This document shows positions 22,819 to 33,607 of a DNA stretch of 64,000 nt, in pieces. The DNA is from Quercus robur (taxonomy: Eukaryota; Streptophyta; Magnoliopsida; Fagales; Fagaceae), in NCBI RefSeq assembly GCF_932294415.1, contig NC_065539.1, positions 52,595,501 to 52,659,500 on the forward strand, in the 5' to 3' direction. Position numbers and translations under genes: made by a program. The notes beneath the pieces are model-generated. The model searched no databases, was not told the origin of the DNA, and saw nothing but the letters and a program-made list of their open reading frames with translations. Within the stretch, counting starts at the first letter, position 1, and each line of letters begins with the position of its first letter.

Positions 22819-24229
22819 TTACGCATTGTAGGCAAGCTGATGACTATCAAGTCGACGTTACTTTTGGGCTGAAAATTCAATTTCGGCAGTTTGTCGCTTT
22901 GTACATTACCATTAAAACTTCCTTAAATTAAACCAAAGTCCTAATCAAAAACTGTATTATAGAACACTAATTACACGACCAACTACTGGACTTTTTGCTC
23001 TATAAAAGTAAAACTCACAAGGAAACGAAATCTATAAGTCTCAATTTTTTGTCCAACGCGAAGAAATTAAAGCATGTCTGAAAATTATGTTTAAACCCCT
23101 AATCGGCTGATGAATTTTCAACTTTAATGAATTGATTCATAACTAATCCATATAGTTAATTAGTCAAGATTCAAATCACAATGTTTATATTCATAAACAC
23201 ACATTCAAAAGAATAGTGCACATCAACCACAAACACACTCATAGAGACCGTATATGTTCATAGAATGAAAACCCTAAACCGTAAAAACACTCTATGGACA
23301 ACCCTGAACAACAAATTCACTCTAGAAAGTTGTTGTGGCATGTACGATATTCACAAGACTTTCCATTCATGTAGTCAAACTATGTATCCAAACTGTCCAA
23401 GCTCCTCTTAGCAACTACATACTCTTGTGTTGTGCCTTCTATTTTTTTTTAGAAGATTGTGTCTCTAAGTTATCTGTTGTGTAAGACAATACGTGGCTTG
23501 CAAGCCAATCTCTTGACTACTAGACTCCTTAAAGATTTGATGTAGTCTCTGTGATTTCAGCAACAACGTCCAACACACATACGGTGATTTTGAAAGTGCT
23601 GTCATCTTCCTCTCTAGTGATTAGGGTTAATTTTTGGCTTATAGAGGTGTAAGATTTAAGGTTGAGAATGTCACACAAAAAAAAAAAAAAAAAACTGTCG
23701 TGTGAAAGCAGGTTGGTGCTGTCCACAATAAGGTTCACTCAAGTGAGCCTCTGATGAAAGTTTCTGTCCAAATCCCAGCTTTGCTCAACTAATCAAGACT
23801 CTTGTTCAAGCAAGGTCTTCATACTTGCACTTTGAACATAATCATCAAACTTCAACGCTTATGACACCCATATACGTAATTCAAGATATATTTGTCCAAA
23901 ATTACAAATAAATTTATTATGAAATTAGCCAGTACTTAAAATCCTAACCCCATCATAGCATTAAAGAGTAATACTTAGAAAATCTTCTCAAGGGTGCATG
24001 TAGAAATATTCTTGTGTGATGGCTATGGAATCAATTTACCAATCTGAGCATTATTAAGCGAGTTCAATTATTTTAATTTATTATAAGTATACATAATTGG
24101 AAGAAGTCCGTAACATACTTTTTTAAATAACAAACTAACCCGAACATAATTACTTTCTCAAGAGTCAACTTTTAGTCATAGTTTGACCTAATCTATTTTT
24201 ACTGATTATCTATAATTTATTTATACTTC
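22813..24229. other. intergenic, no gene seen
   Basis: AT-rich, with an A run at about 23677-23694. No domain, RNA gene or clear element recognised. Confidence 0.6.
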
Positions 24230-24490
24230 CACTAAAAAATGTCATTTAACTTAAATAATTAGTAATTTATCATGGTATCAAAGTAGATGGTCTTGAGTTT
24301 AATATTTATCTCTACTTTATCTCTTATTAATTTAAATAGTTAAAAATCTCATGTGTTGGGTTGGATCCTACTTATTAAGGGAGGATTTGAGCCTACACAT
24401 AAATGAGAGGGTTAGAATAATAGTTAAATGAATAAATTTATAATTTTCTAATTAACAGTTTAAACTTTTGGATAATTGGCAATTTATCAA
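24230..24490 (+). mobile_element. degenerate TRIM-like or LTR element remnant
   Basis: TGGTATCAAAG at 24273-24283 matches an initiator-Met primer-binding site, immediately after a segment ending GTAATTTATCA. The block ends in a similar segment, GGCAATTTATCA (about 24480-24490), preceded by GGGTTAGAATAATAG, which suggests the ends of two decayed LTRs around a 140-bp core. The boundaries are uncertain. Confidence 0.55.
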
Positions 24491-24837
24491 AAAAATGTTA
24501 ATGCCATTATTTAATAATTAATTAAAATACAAAATAAGGTATTAAATAACTTTGAAATGTATTTCCACAAATTTTATGAGGTTAATAGAAAATAACAAAG
24601 TACAAGCAAGCAAAATTAAATATTGCATTCTTTATCTTTCAAGTAGAAACCATTTTAATAATATTGCATAAATTGTCCACTACTTTTCTAAGCTAAAAAA
24701 ACCCCATTTTGCACCACCCAATAATACCGGACGGTTGGGTCCAAATTTTAAAACCATTACATATTTACACTCAAGAAGTGTGTTAATAAAACAAACACAC
24801 ATGCAAGAGTGCGCTCAAACACACACCTCATCACAAA

Positions 24838-24930
24838 TTCACAATTTAATCATGAATGATATTGATATGCAGCTCAATCAATCAATCACAATTTAATCAT
24901 GAATATATTGATATGCAACTCAAGCAATAT
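24838..24930. repeat. ~48-bp tandem duplication
   Basis: CACAATTTAATCATGAAT and GATATGCARCTCAA each occur twice in direct orientation. Confidence 0.85.
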
Positions 24931-25000
24931 TGGAGGAGGGACATTTGCCACGCAACTATGATGGTAAGTTATTTGGTCTTCCACTCGGTTAAACTCACTT

Positions 25001-25197
25001 TCTTTTCTTTCTTTCTTTTTTCTTTTTTTTTTTTATTATTTTTTTATACAAAATAGAATTTCTGTTTTAGCCTAATCTAAGTATATATGTGTGTGAAACT
25101 CCCTCCTGGAGATTTGAACTTCGGCCCTTGTCTCTCACACCCTACAAAGACTTATACTTATAGAATGACCAACGTACTAAGAATGCACGGTGGTTGA
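25001..25197 (-). mobile_element. tRNA-derived SINE, family A, copy 2
   Basis: Inverted copy of the SINE at 22041. On the minus strand it has TTAGTACGTTGGTCA (A box), GAAGTTCAAATCTCC (B box), the same CACACACATATATACTTAGA body and an A-rich tail at its plus-strand left end. A perfect 12-bp duplication TTAAACTCACTT flanks it (24989-25000, 25198-25209). Confidence 0.9.
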
Positions 25198-25311
25198 TTA
25201 AACTCACTTAAAATGCCATGTTTATGAAGGAAATTTATTTCACAATGACGGCAACACCTTTTGCTAGTAAAAAAAAAAAAAAAATTTCTACTGTGATAAT
25301 AAACTTATGAG

Positions 25312-25316
<5 letters not shown>

Positions 25317-25360
<44 letters not shown>
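25317..25360. repeat. (GA)n microsatellite
   Basis: About 22 GA units. Confidence 0.95.
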
Positions 25361-25364
<4 letters not shown>

Positions 25365-25717
25365 CTATATGATATTGTATGTGCTGCCCACATGTCTTCA
25401 TGAAATATGAATGTGAAATAAATGTTATCCACGTCCATGTTACTATAATTAATATTGTTGGCATGTAATAATAATATAATATTAGTGCAGATATATGTAA
25501 AATCAGTACCTAATTTTAATATAATTTATATCTATTTTTGAATTTTTGTCAGCTCTCTGAAATCACAGATTAAATATCATACAACAAAGATATTTAGAAA
25601 GAACTATGAAAGAGGGAAAATATTGTAAATTGAATTGAAGGATGACTGACATGGGTTTACTTTAAACGCAACAAGAGGTACAAACAAAACTACCAATTGC
25701 ATCCAACTAAGGAGTAA

Positions 25718-26087
25718 GTGTGCATTTGGATTGAAATGAAAAATTAAAATTATTTCACTATTCAATTTATTTTTATTATTATTCATAAGTCTTACTGTAC
25801 TATTTCAACTAACTTTTACTTTATCTATAGTACTTTCAACAATAATTTTTCAATTTCAGCAAAATAAACAGTATCCAAACACAAGTGTGCATTTGGATTG
25901 AAATGAAAAATTAAAATTATTTCACTATTCAGCTTATTTTTGCTACTATTCATGAGTCTCACTGCATTTTTTGGCACTATTCATGGGCTCTATTGTACTA
26001 TTTCAACTAATTTTATACCTTTATCTACAGTACTTTCAATAATAATTTTTCAGTTACAGCAAAATAAGTGGTATCCAAACAGACCCT
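25718..26087. mobile_element. tandem pair of MITE-like repeats
   Basis: Two direct copies (25718-25884 and 25885-26087) each begin GTGTGCATTTGGATTGAAAT and end GTATCCAAAC. Both contain TCTAYAGTACTTTCAA and CTATTCAT. The short inverted ends TTTGGAT/ATCCAAA mark a MITE family; relatives occur at 52523, 53263 and perhaps 56956. The second copy is longer by an extra CACTATTCATGGG block. Confidence 0.8.
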
Positions 26088-28285
26088 AAATGGCTTTTTA
26101 CAAACATATCTTCGCAAAGGTATAGCTCTCTGCATGGGCATATTCTGTTTACATAAATTTATAAAAAAAATATATAAAAATAAAATAAAATAAAATAAAA
26201 AAACCTCATTGGTGTATTAAGCCAACAATAGAAAGCAATTAATATTAAGCAAACGTCATAGATTTCAATTCCATTGTCTATTGATTTTTTTTTTTTTTTA
26301 AATCCCTACCATGAAAATGTTTTAGCCATTAAATGTACTGTTATTTACTGTATTATGCTCCAATTTTACATTCCAAAAACGTTACAATTATCATTCCTTC
26401 TCCCTCTTTTCTCACATTCTGCCCTTATACAAGCCATAGGCTAATTTCATTTAGGGTTTTGATTGTTTTACCGATCTAACAAAATTTAAATTCTTTTACA
26501 TTATCTGTAAAGTGTGTACATCTTTGAAATATGTAGATGCTTAACTTTGAAAAATGTGGATATTGTGTAAACTAGTTTGAATAAGGGAGTACAAAATAAT
26601 AAGGACAATATTTTCTTTTTTGACTTATAAGGACAATATTTTCTTAATTCTAAACTAGTTTGGAGCAATTCCCTCCAACTCACTACATAGCGATTTATAA
26701 AGTCATCTGTGTGTATTATTTTAAAATGTTACACGACTAAATAGATCATATGACAAACAATACATATGTATAGGTTTATAAATTGTCACATGTTGAGTTT
26801 TAGGAAATTTCCTTTAAATTGGTTTGAAGGTAAACTTTTTCCAAACAGATCTATTGCCTCCCTCACCCTTCAAAACCAATCACACCACTTTGGTGAATTA
26901 TGGTACAGGTCTATTCACAAGCTTGCTTCAATAATTTTCCTAGGCAATATTTATGGTTGATTAGACTCGACTTAAATTATTGACCAAATTCTTCTTAATT
27001 TGATACATAATAATAACATTTTGACTATGCTTTACATGATCATTAGCATCTTGATAATACAATTAGGGCCTATAAAAAACTATTTAATCAATCGTACTTA
27101 TCGCATTAACAGGTACATTAAATTCAGACAAGTTTTCATGTTAATTTGGGCTAATCTGATTTAAGTCACAAAGATCATGCTCTCTTTGAACTTAAAACAA
27201 ACACATTATGAGTGGGCCATATTATAGAAAAGATACAAACCCTATCTTCTGTTAGCTTAAGGCATGAACAATTACCTACACTTTGTCTTCTCCCATGTGA
27301 TGAATTAGAGGAATTTAGTAGTCAAGCTTATATATGCATTGTCCTCCATAGATAATGGACTGTGCTAAAGTATGATAGTCCAGAGACAAGTCATGGCCAA
27401 GCATGTGGGGTTCCTCAGCTTGAAGAGCTTGATCACCACGTAAAAAAGTCCTGTCGTTGTCATGGTTTCCCGACATGTGAATGCTTGCCCGGTAGATGTT
27501 CAGCAATTCCAGTGGCCACAATGGTGCTCCCTATTGCTGTCTGAAAGGTGACAAGCTGGTCCAAACACTAATATCCTATAATTATTGTGTTAAATACTCT
27601 TGCTACCATTTAATTTTTATGGATTAGACCTACTTTTCCTAGCCTAGCTATTATAGCATCAGCATGCATGTATGACTTCATTCTAACTATTTAGGTTAAT
27701 TTTTCTTTTGCTAAGATTCTTGTACCGACAAATATGCTCTCTTTTATTAGGAGAACTGAGGTTGAATTAATCCTCATTTCTTATTGTTATAACTGTCGAA
27801 ATATTTTTCAAAAAAATGTTTTTTTTTCCCTTTTCAAGTGATTTTTATAGATACTATAAATTTACTACTTAAACTTTACAAATTTTTGTATCAATTTTTA
27901 AATACAAAAAATAATTAAGAAATTTATTTATTTTATTATTCATGTAGTACAAACCACACTCATTGTCATTGTTAGTACAATATAAACTAAGAATTTTCCT
28001 TAATATTTTCTATTTTTGGACATTAATTTTTCATTTAGTAAAAAAGTCAATTTTCTCTTGGCTGCTATATAGTGCAAGTTACAAATGCCAAGATTTAAAA
28101 TTAGGCTTCCGTCTGGTGCTCCCATGCACAAAATGGTATATTGGATAAATTGTCATTTTAATTAAGACATATGTCATGCACAATGTCTAAGCTACTATAG
28201 CATTGAGTGTGCTAAAACACCAAAAGTTCTATTTTAGCACACCAAGTATCAAAAATGACCTCCATCTGGTGCGCTATTTGCCAAA
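26088..28285. other. intergenic; one possible exon-like fragment
   Basis: Mostly AT-rich and empty. A GC-richer patch at about 27340-27545 stands out, with the minus-strand peptide HMSGNHDNDRTF in one frame and AIGSTIVATGIAEHLPG in another. I do not recognise either and cannot decide whether it is coding. Confidence 0.4.
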
Positions 28286-28350
28286 ATTTTTAGCATTTAC
28301 TACAATGATTTGCTACTAGTAGCTAGTAGCAAATCATTGTAGCAATGCTA
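28286..28350. repeat. perfect hairpin, 20-bp arms with 3-base loop
   Basis: CTACAATGATTTGCTACTAG at 28300-28319 is exactly complementary to 28323-28342. The pairing continues after a small bulge with TAGCATT...AATGCTA. It lies inside a longer repeat-like block (about 28190-28620) whose ends also look loosely inverted. Confidence 0.9.
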
Positions 28351-28844
28351 CTCTCTCTCTCTCTCCAACGATGACAATGGCTTTGAGGACGATGACAACT
28401 ATTGGTGATAGTGGTGGTTGGATTTTGGTAACAGTGGTGGTTGGGATGTGTTCATGATAGTGGTTATTGGGTTGGTTTTTTTCTTTAATACACGTTAATT
28501 GAGTTATTTTAATGTTTTGTATGGTAAAAGTAGAATAGAAGATTAGGGTCTAGTATTAAATGAGGTGTTAAAATAACAAAAATAGGTTCTTGGTATGCTC
28601 AAATAGCAATTTTTTACTCACCAAATGCTTATACACTAAGAAAAAAAGATTCTAGAATTCAATAAGACCGATGTGTCCAATCCCATAAAAAGCTTATTAC
28701 AGTTTTAAGTCTGGCTTCTCAGCTCACTGAGTTGGCTTAGGAATTCATAATATGCATGTATTGGATGTAAACTGAGGAGCAACCAAATTCACCTTGTTTT
28801 AACCTTTGACTTGTTCTATCACAAAAAAATAAAAAATAAAAAAT

Positions 28845-28888
28845 AATAATAATTGTCTAGTAAATCGATTTACTAGACAATTATTATT
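28845..28888. repeat. perfect 44-bp palindrome
   Basis: The arm AATAATAATTGTCTAGTAAA plus TC is followed at once by its exact complement, centred on ATCGAT with no spacer. Confidence 0.95.
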
Positions 28889-29891
28889 TATATAAATATA
28901 TATATAATATTGTATATTTAAATAATATTGTATATTATTATTCTAATAACAATAGTAATTAGTTTCAACCTCTGCAGCATTTTTTCCTGCAATGTTGCTT
29001 TAACCTAAATATCCAGAGTTCAGAGGGTCAACGACTTCTCACATGGTATTTTGTTCGGTTCCTCCATTATAAAATATGAAGTATGTTCAAGTATAGTGGA
29101 GTTTGTTCAAAAATGAATGGTCTTCACATGGCATCCCACATGCACTCTCTTTGCGCATGCACTTTTCTTATCCAAACTTGGATTCTTCTCTCCCACTCAA
29201 CCAATCTCATCTCCCAATCAATCATTTGACACTTGTATATATAGCACCTCAACTTTTAATAGCCGAATTCATATATATATTTTCTTCTCTTCTCGTGTAC
29301 TCTTATAAGATACAAAGTATATTTCAATAATAGTCTGTGCCATTTGGTAGATTACAACTTTATATCACTCTCACTTCTAACCAATCATTATAATTATCTA
29401 CTATGTGTGTTTTGAACTTTTGATGACAGAAATCATAAAAGAAATCTTATAAATTTCAAATTCTATCGTATCAATTCAAAAAAATAAGAACAATACAAAT
29501 TGATGAAACCAAGAAGGCAATTAAATTGGATTTTATTTTTACCAGCACATATGGCAAAGGATTAACTGCAAAAACGAACCTTTGAAGAAGCTAGCATACC
29601 CTATAAAGTTAAATGCCTCACCTAGAATCAGTAGTAGTTCCAATCACAAATGAATTAATTTATACATTTGAAAGCTATGTGTATATATATATATATAATT
29701 ATATATGGTTTTTAACCCAAAAAAAAAAAAAAAAATTATATATGGTGAATTTATTGGTTTCTGCGAAGTATTGCTAGATTTTGTTATGTGGGGTGGGTCG
29801 TCAATTATTATATTTAGCTACTTTTGAACTTTTTTATTAAATTAGCTTCAATCATATATATGAGACTCCATTCTCAAAAAAAAAAATATAT

Positions 29892-29939
<48 letters not shown>

Positions 29940-30406
29940 CTCGACAACATAGTTAGCCCCAACTCCTTCCCACATCACATGAAAGCTTTTAGGATGTCGC
30001 CCATGGTATCTACACTATAAATAAATAAATAAATAAAATGACATACGACGTGTGAATCTGCATATAAATACATAAATAATTAAATATATGAAAAGATTGC
30101 TCATGGAACCTGGCTTGGGCCCACTTGATTTTGCTCACAACTATAGTATTCCATGTAGTAAAATGTTATCTACAATAAACTTTTGAAATGTGAGCGATTA
30201 AGTTTGGAACTGATTAAAAAGAAACATTCTATCTGATTTTCTGATTTGTTATCTACATTCTATCTGATTTGTTTAGGAAATATTTATAACAACTTATAAG
30301 TATTTAGTATTGAACTACAAAACTACTCATTGATTGAGACAGCTTTATCTACATATTTTTATTTCTATGGACCTTAATAATTTTGTATCCTATTCACGTT
30401 TGCAAT
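28889..30406. other. intergenic, with AT microsatellites
   Basis: Contains (TA)n at 29886-29936 and a possible orphan promoter near 29200-29245 (CCAATC motifs and GTATATATAGC) that is not followed by a credible ORF. Confidence 0.5.
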
Positions 30407-30420
30407 ATTAACAGTGCAAG

Positions 30421-30590
30421 TTTTTTTTTTTTTTTTTGACATAATTTTAACCTATAGCGTTCACTCCTTATAATAGTTCTTTATCAGCAGACTAAGACAC
30501 CAATTGATTTTTAGTGTAGGTAGAGATTGGAACCTCAGATCTCTTGTTCAACCATCAGAGATTTTAATAGTCGAACTAACTGAAATCCAC
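30421..30590 (-). mobile_element. tRNA-derived SINE, family B
   Basis: On the minus strand it starts with TCAGTTAGTTCGACT (A-box-like), has a B box in GAGGTTCCAATCTC, and ends in a long A tail (the T run at 30421-30439). Flanking duplications ATTAACAGTGCAAG (30407-30420) and ATTAACGGTGCAAG (30591-30604) differ at one base. Confidence 0.9.
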
Positions 30591-30604
30591 ATTAACGGTG
30601 CAAG

Positions 30605-31068
30605 TTGAGCATATCAGAATAGCTAGATTTTAAATTCATTATCAATTTATATATAATTTTTAAAATCCTATATTTATTTAATAAAAATAAACCATATAAA
30701 ATGCAAGATGCATGACCTGATATTTGTCTTTCCTTTTATAGTGATAGGATTTTTGTCTTAATATTACAGTATTGCATAAGGATAAGGTTATGATTGCACC
30801 ATTAATTGGAGCACGAATTATTCAGAAAAAATAAATAAGTAAAAAGAGCATGAATTCTTCCTTAGACCAGGATAACCAATAAATCTACCAATATACTTCA
30901 TTTCACAACTTAGAGAAGAGAGGACACCTTTTGGCCACCGTTGTTTATATGAACTAATAATTTTTTATTGATCTCCCAAAATTATACAAATCAACAAATT
31001 GTAAAATTAAGTATGAAAATGGGTGTATCTTGGTAGTATTGTTGGTGGAAAAAAATTGACACGTAGGC
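30605..31068. other. intergenic, no gene seen
   Basis: AT-rich, with no recognised feature. Confidence 0.6.
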
Positions 31069-31077
31069 AAATCTAAA

Positions 31078-31258
31078 GAGAAATGCTAAGAATGTTAATT
31101 TTGACGCAACTTTTTGTCATAACTTGCCTCATGACGAGTTGTGATTGGTAAGAGTGTGTTAGTGGGCCATGTGGAAACACGCCTTTATCAATTACAACTC
31201 ATCATGTAGCAAATCGTAACACAAAATTACGCCAAAATTGGTGTAACTAGGATTTCTC
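31078..31258. mobile_element. foldback MITE with 9-bp target duplication (Mutator-like)
   Basis: The two halves are near-complementary over about 70 bp: left arm GAGAAATGCTAAG...GAGTTGTGATTGGTAA, right arm TTATCAATTACAACTC...GGATTTCTC. Flanks AAATCTAAA and AAACCTAAA match at 8 of 9 positions. A 9-bp duplication is typical of MULE-mobilised elements. Confidence 0.85.
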
Positions 31259-32653
31259 AAACCTAAAACAATCAACCGCATGTGTGGTGAGGTGGCCTAG
31301 CGGCTAAATGTTGGAAGTGGGATTGTCTTTATGGAAAAATAGTTTTTTTCCTTTTTTCATTCTCGAAAGAAATTATAAAAGAGAAGACATGAGTCACATG
31401 ACACAACACAACATTGGACGATATAGCTTTGTAGGACCCACCCACGTGGACTGCACAATCAGCTTGTCCAATGACTATCAGTCTTCCTTGCTTTCTCATG
31501 TGTTGGCTAGGCTGCTAGCCGGCTAGGCCTTTTTTTCTTTTTAAAGATAGATTAAGACATATATTAATTGAATGATAACAAATTATCTGAACAAGGTTGA
31601 ATCCTAATCCTAAAATCGGATTACCAACAATGATCTGAACAAGGAAGTAAAATAATAGTTGAATCCTAATCCTAAATCTTCCTCTTGTCTAGCAATAGCA
31701 TTGTAGTTAAAAAGTTTAGGTAAGATATTTACCAAAATGATCTAACCACCGCTTTTAGTTTATTGCAATCTTTGTCATTAAACGGATTGAAATGGGGTCA
31801 TTATTTCACCTAAAGTAATTAATTCGCTTTTAAAAAATATATATATACTTTTTTTTTAATATTATTTAATTTAATAGTTAAAATTAAAACTTACTTTTTT
31901 TCAACTTTCAATCTCAAACATTAGTTATAATTGCATCGGTGCAACCCAATCTCAATCCTCATTAAACAACACTATTCCCTTCCAATTCTTCCATTCTAGA
32001 AAGCAATGATCACCATTTGCGTCGAATTCTATCCAATGCCCCTATCATGATATTTTGCTCTATTCTCACAATGTGGAATCATATGAAAAGTCATTCACTC
32101 AGACTTTGAGTCTTCCATCCTATATCAGGATGGATCCCAATTTCCAAGTTGCGAAAATCATGCTAAAGACCAAAACTTGACAATAACTTTTGACTGAGCA
32201 AGGTTTCGGATAAGAGTTGATTTATTTGGAAAAGGGAACTTTTTTTTTGAGAAACTGGAAAAGGGAACTAATCATCAAAAATATATTAAGTGGATGGAGG
32301 GAGTTTGTATTATTAACAACCAAAGATCGAGGAGAGGAACTTTAAACTAAAGATGGCAAAAAATCTCCTTTTTACGTGGATTTTATCCATTCCAAATAAG
32401 GGATGGGATGAGATGGGTCTTACCTGTCCATTTTCAAGTGTATAAATATATACTGACAAAGTTTAGGTACACGCATGTCAAATTTCGTGCTAATCGGATA
32501 ATATTTATTATTCAATTCATAAACTTATTTTTTATGCATAATTTTAGATTACAAAAACTTGAAATTTAAACATTTAATTGATAATATAACTATTAATATT
32601 TGATCTTCTGAAAATTTTGCAAACATTGAGAATATAAAAGAGAAAATGTTATC
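31259..32653. other. intergenic, possible SINE head
   Basis: GAGGTGGCCTAGCGGCTAAATG at 31288-31309 resembles a tRNA A box, but no B box was found. The rest is AT-rich with no gene. Confidence 0.45.
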
Positions 32654-32658
32654 CTGGA

Positions 32659-33333
32659 TGTGGGGCCCGGCCCAAAATAATGGGCTAGTTAAATACGGGC
32701 CCGTTCGAGAAGCATCGTGTCCGAGGAGAAGTCATAGCCAAAACATTATTCAAGCCCAACTACGGTAAAAGAAACCTGTCCGAGGAGTAACACCTCCTCA
32801 GACACTACAAAGTCCAGACCAAGAGCTCGCCCCAACCACTGCAGCTCATCCTCCAAGCATATAAAAAAGAATAAAACCCAAAATATCTCATGGAAAGCTG
32901 CTACCACCACATTAAATGTGTCACAACCACCCTCTTGGCCGCATTAATGAGGAAAAGACCCCTGAACAGTACTACCTTGGCCACTGCAACTCACAAGGGA
33001 GTGATAAAGGTGTCTGATAGGACAGGTACTCAAGTGGGGGCTTAGATGATCTACAAGTTTAAGGTTCAGATAAGAATGAGAGAGCTATATAATGTAATGG
33101 AGTCCCTCAAAGAGGAGGACGAAGAATGTATCCGGCACTCAGGAAATAGAATCTTCTGTTGAATATCCATTCTTGCGTTTTTATTCCTGCAACAATATTC
33201 TCCATGCATCAAACCGACTAAGCTTACTGAGGCTAAGTTCTTTGACCCATCCTCTACAAGTATTTATTGTGTGTTGCGCCTTGGGCCAAGGCCTGATCAA
33301 TAGGGTTTGGGCCAGGAAAATCGTGCAACTACA
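32659..33333 (+). mobile_element. solo LTR with target duplication CTGGA
   Basis: A 675-bp block from TGTGGGGCCCGGCCC to CGTGCAACTACA is flanked by CTGGA on both sides (32654-32658, 33334-33338). It is GC-richer than its surroundings and has TCCGAGGAG motifs like the gypsy LTRs of this window, plus a TATA-like CTATATAATG near 33087. It is probably from a related gypsy family. Confidence 0.92.
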
Positions 33334-33607
33334 CTGGATTTTCACAATTCACATCTAATAAAAAGATAATTAGATAAATGAGAAGTTTGAATTTAAAGAA
33401 AAACCTTAGTTTTTTTTTTTCTTTTTTTTTTTTAAATAATGTGTGTGTGTGAACTACCTGAAACCATCTCCATCTAAATCCTCATTAACAAGACTTAAAA
33501 GATTAAAGATGGGCACATAACCAAGCAGGTTACAGGGACAGACCAATTGGGTCAGGTTTTGTTCCACTATGTTATACTCCCAATGTATATAGTATATACA
33601 TTCCCAT

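Noticed and set aside
29103-29330. Overlapping ORFs downstream of CCAAT and TATA-like motifs
   Set aside because: No protein similarity recognised and the two frames compete. The TATA-like motif is common in AT-rich DNA. I cannot support a gene.
31280-31526. Candidate SINE or tRNA at GGTGGCCTAGCGGC
   Set aside because: Only an A-box-like stretch; no B box, tail or flanking duplication found.
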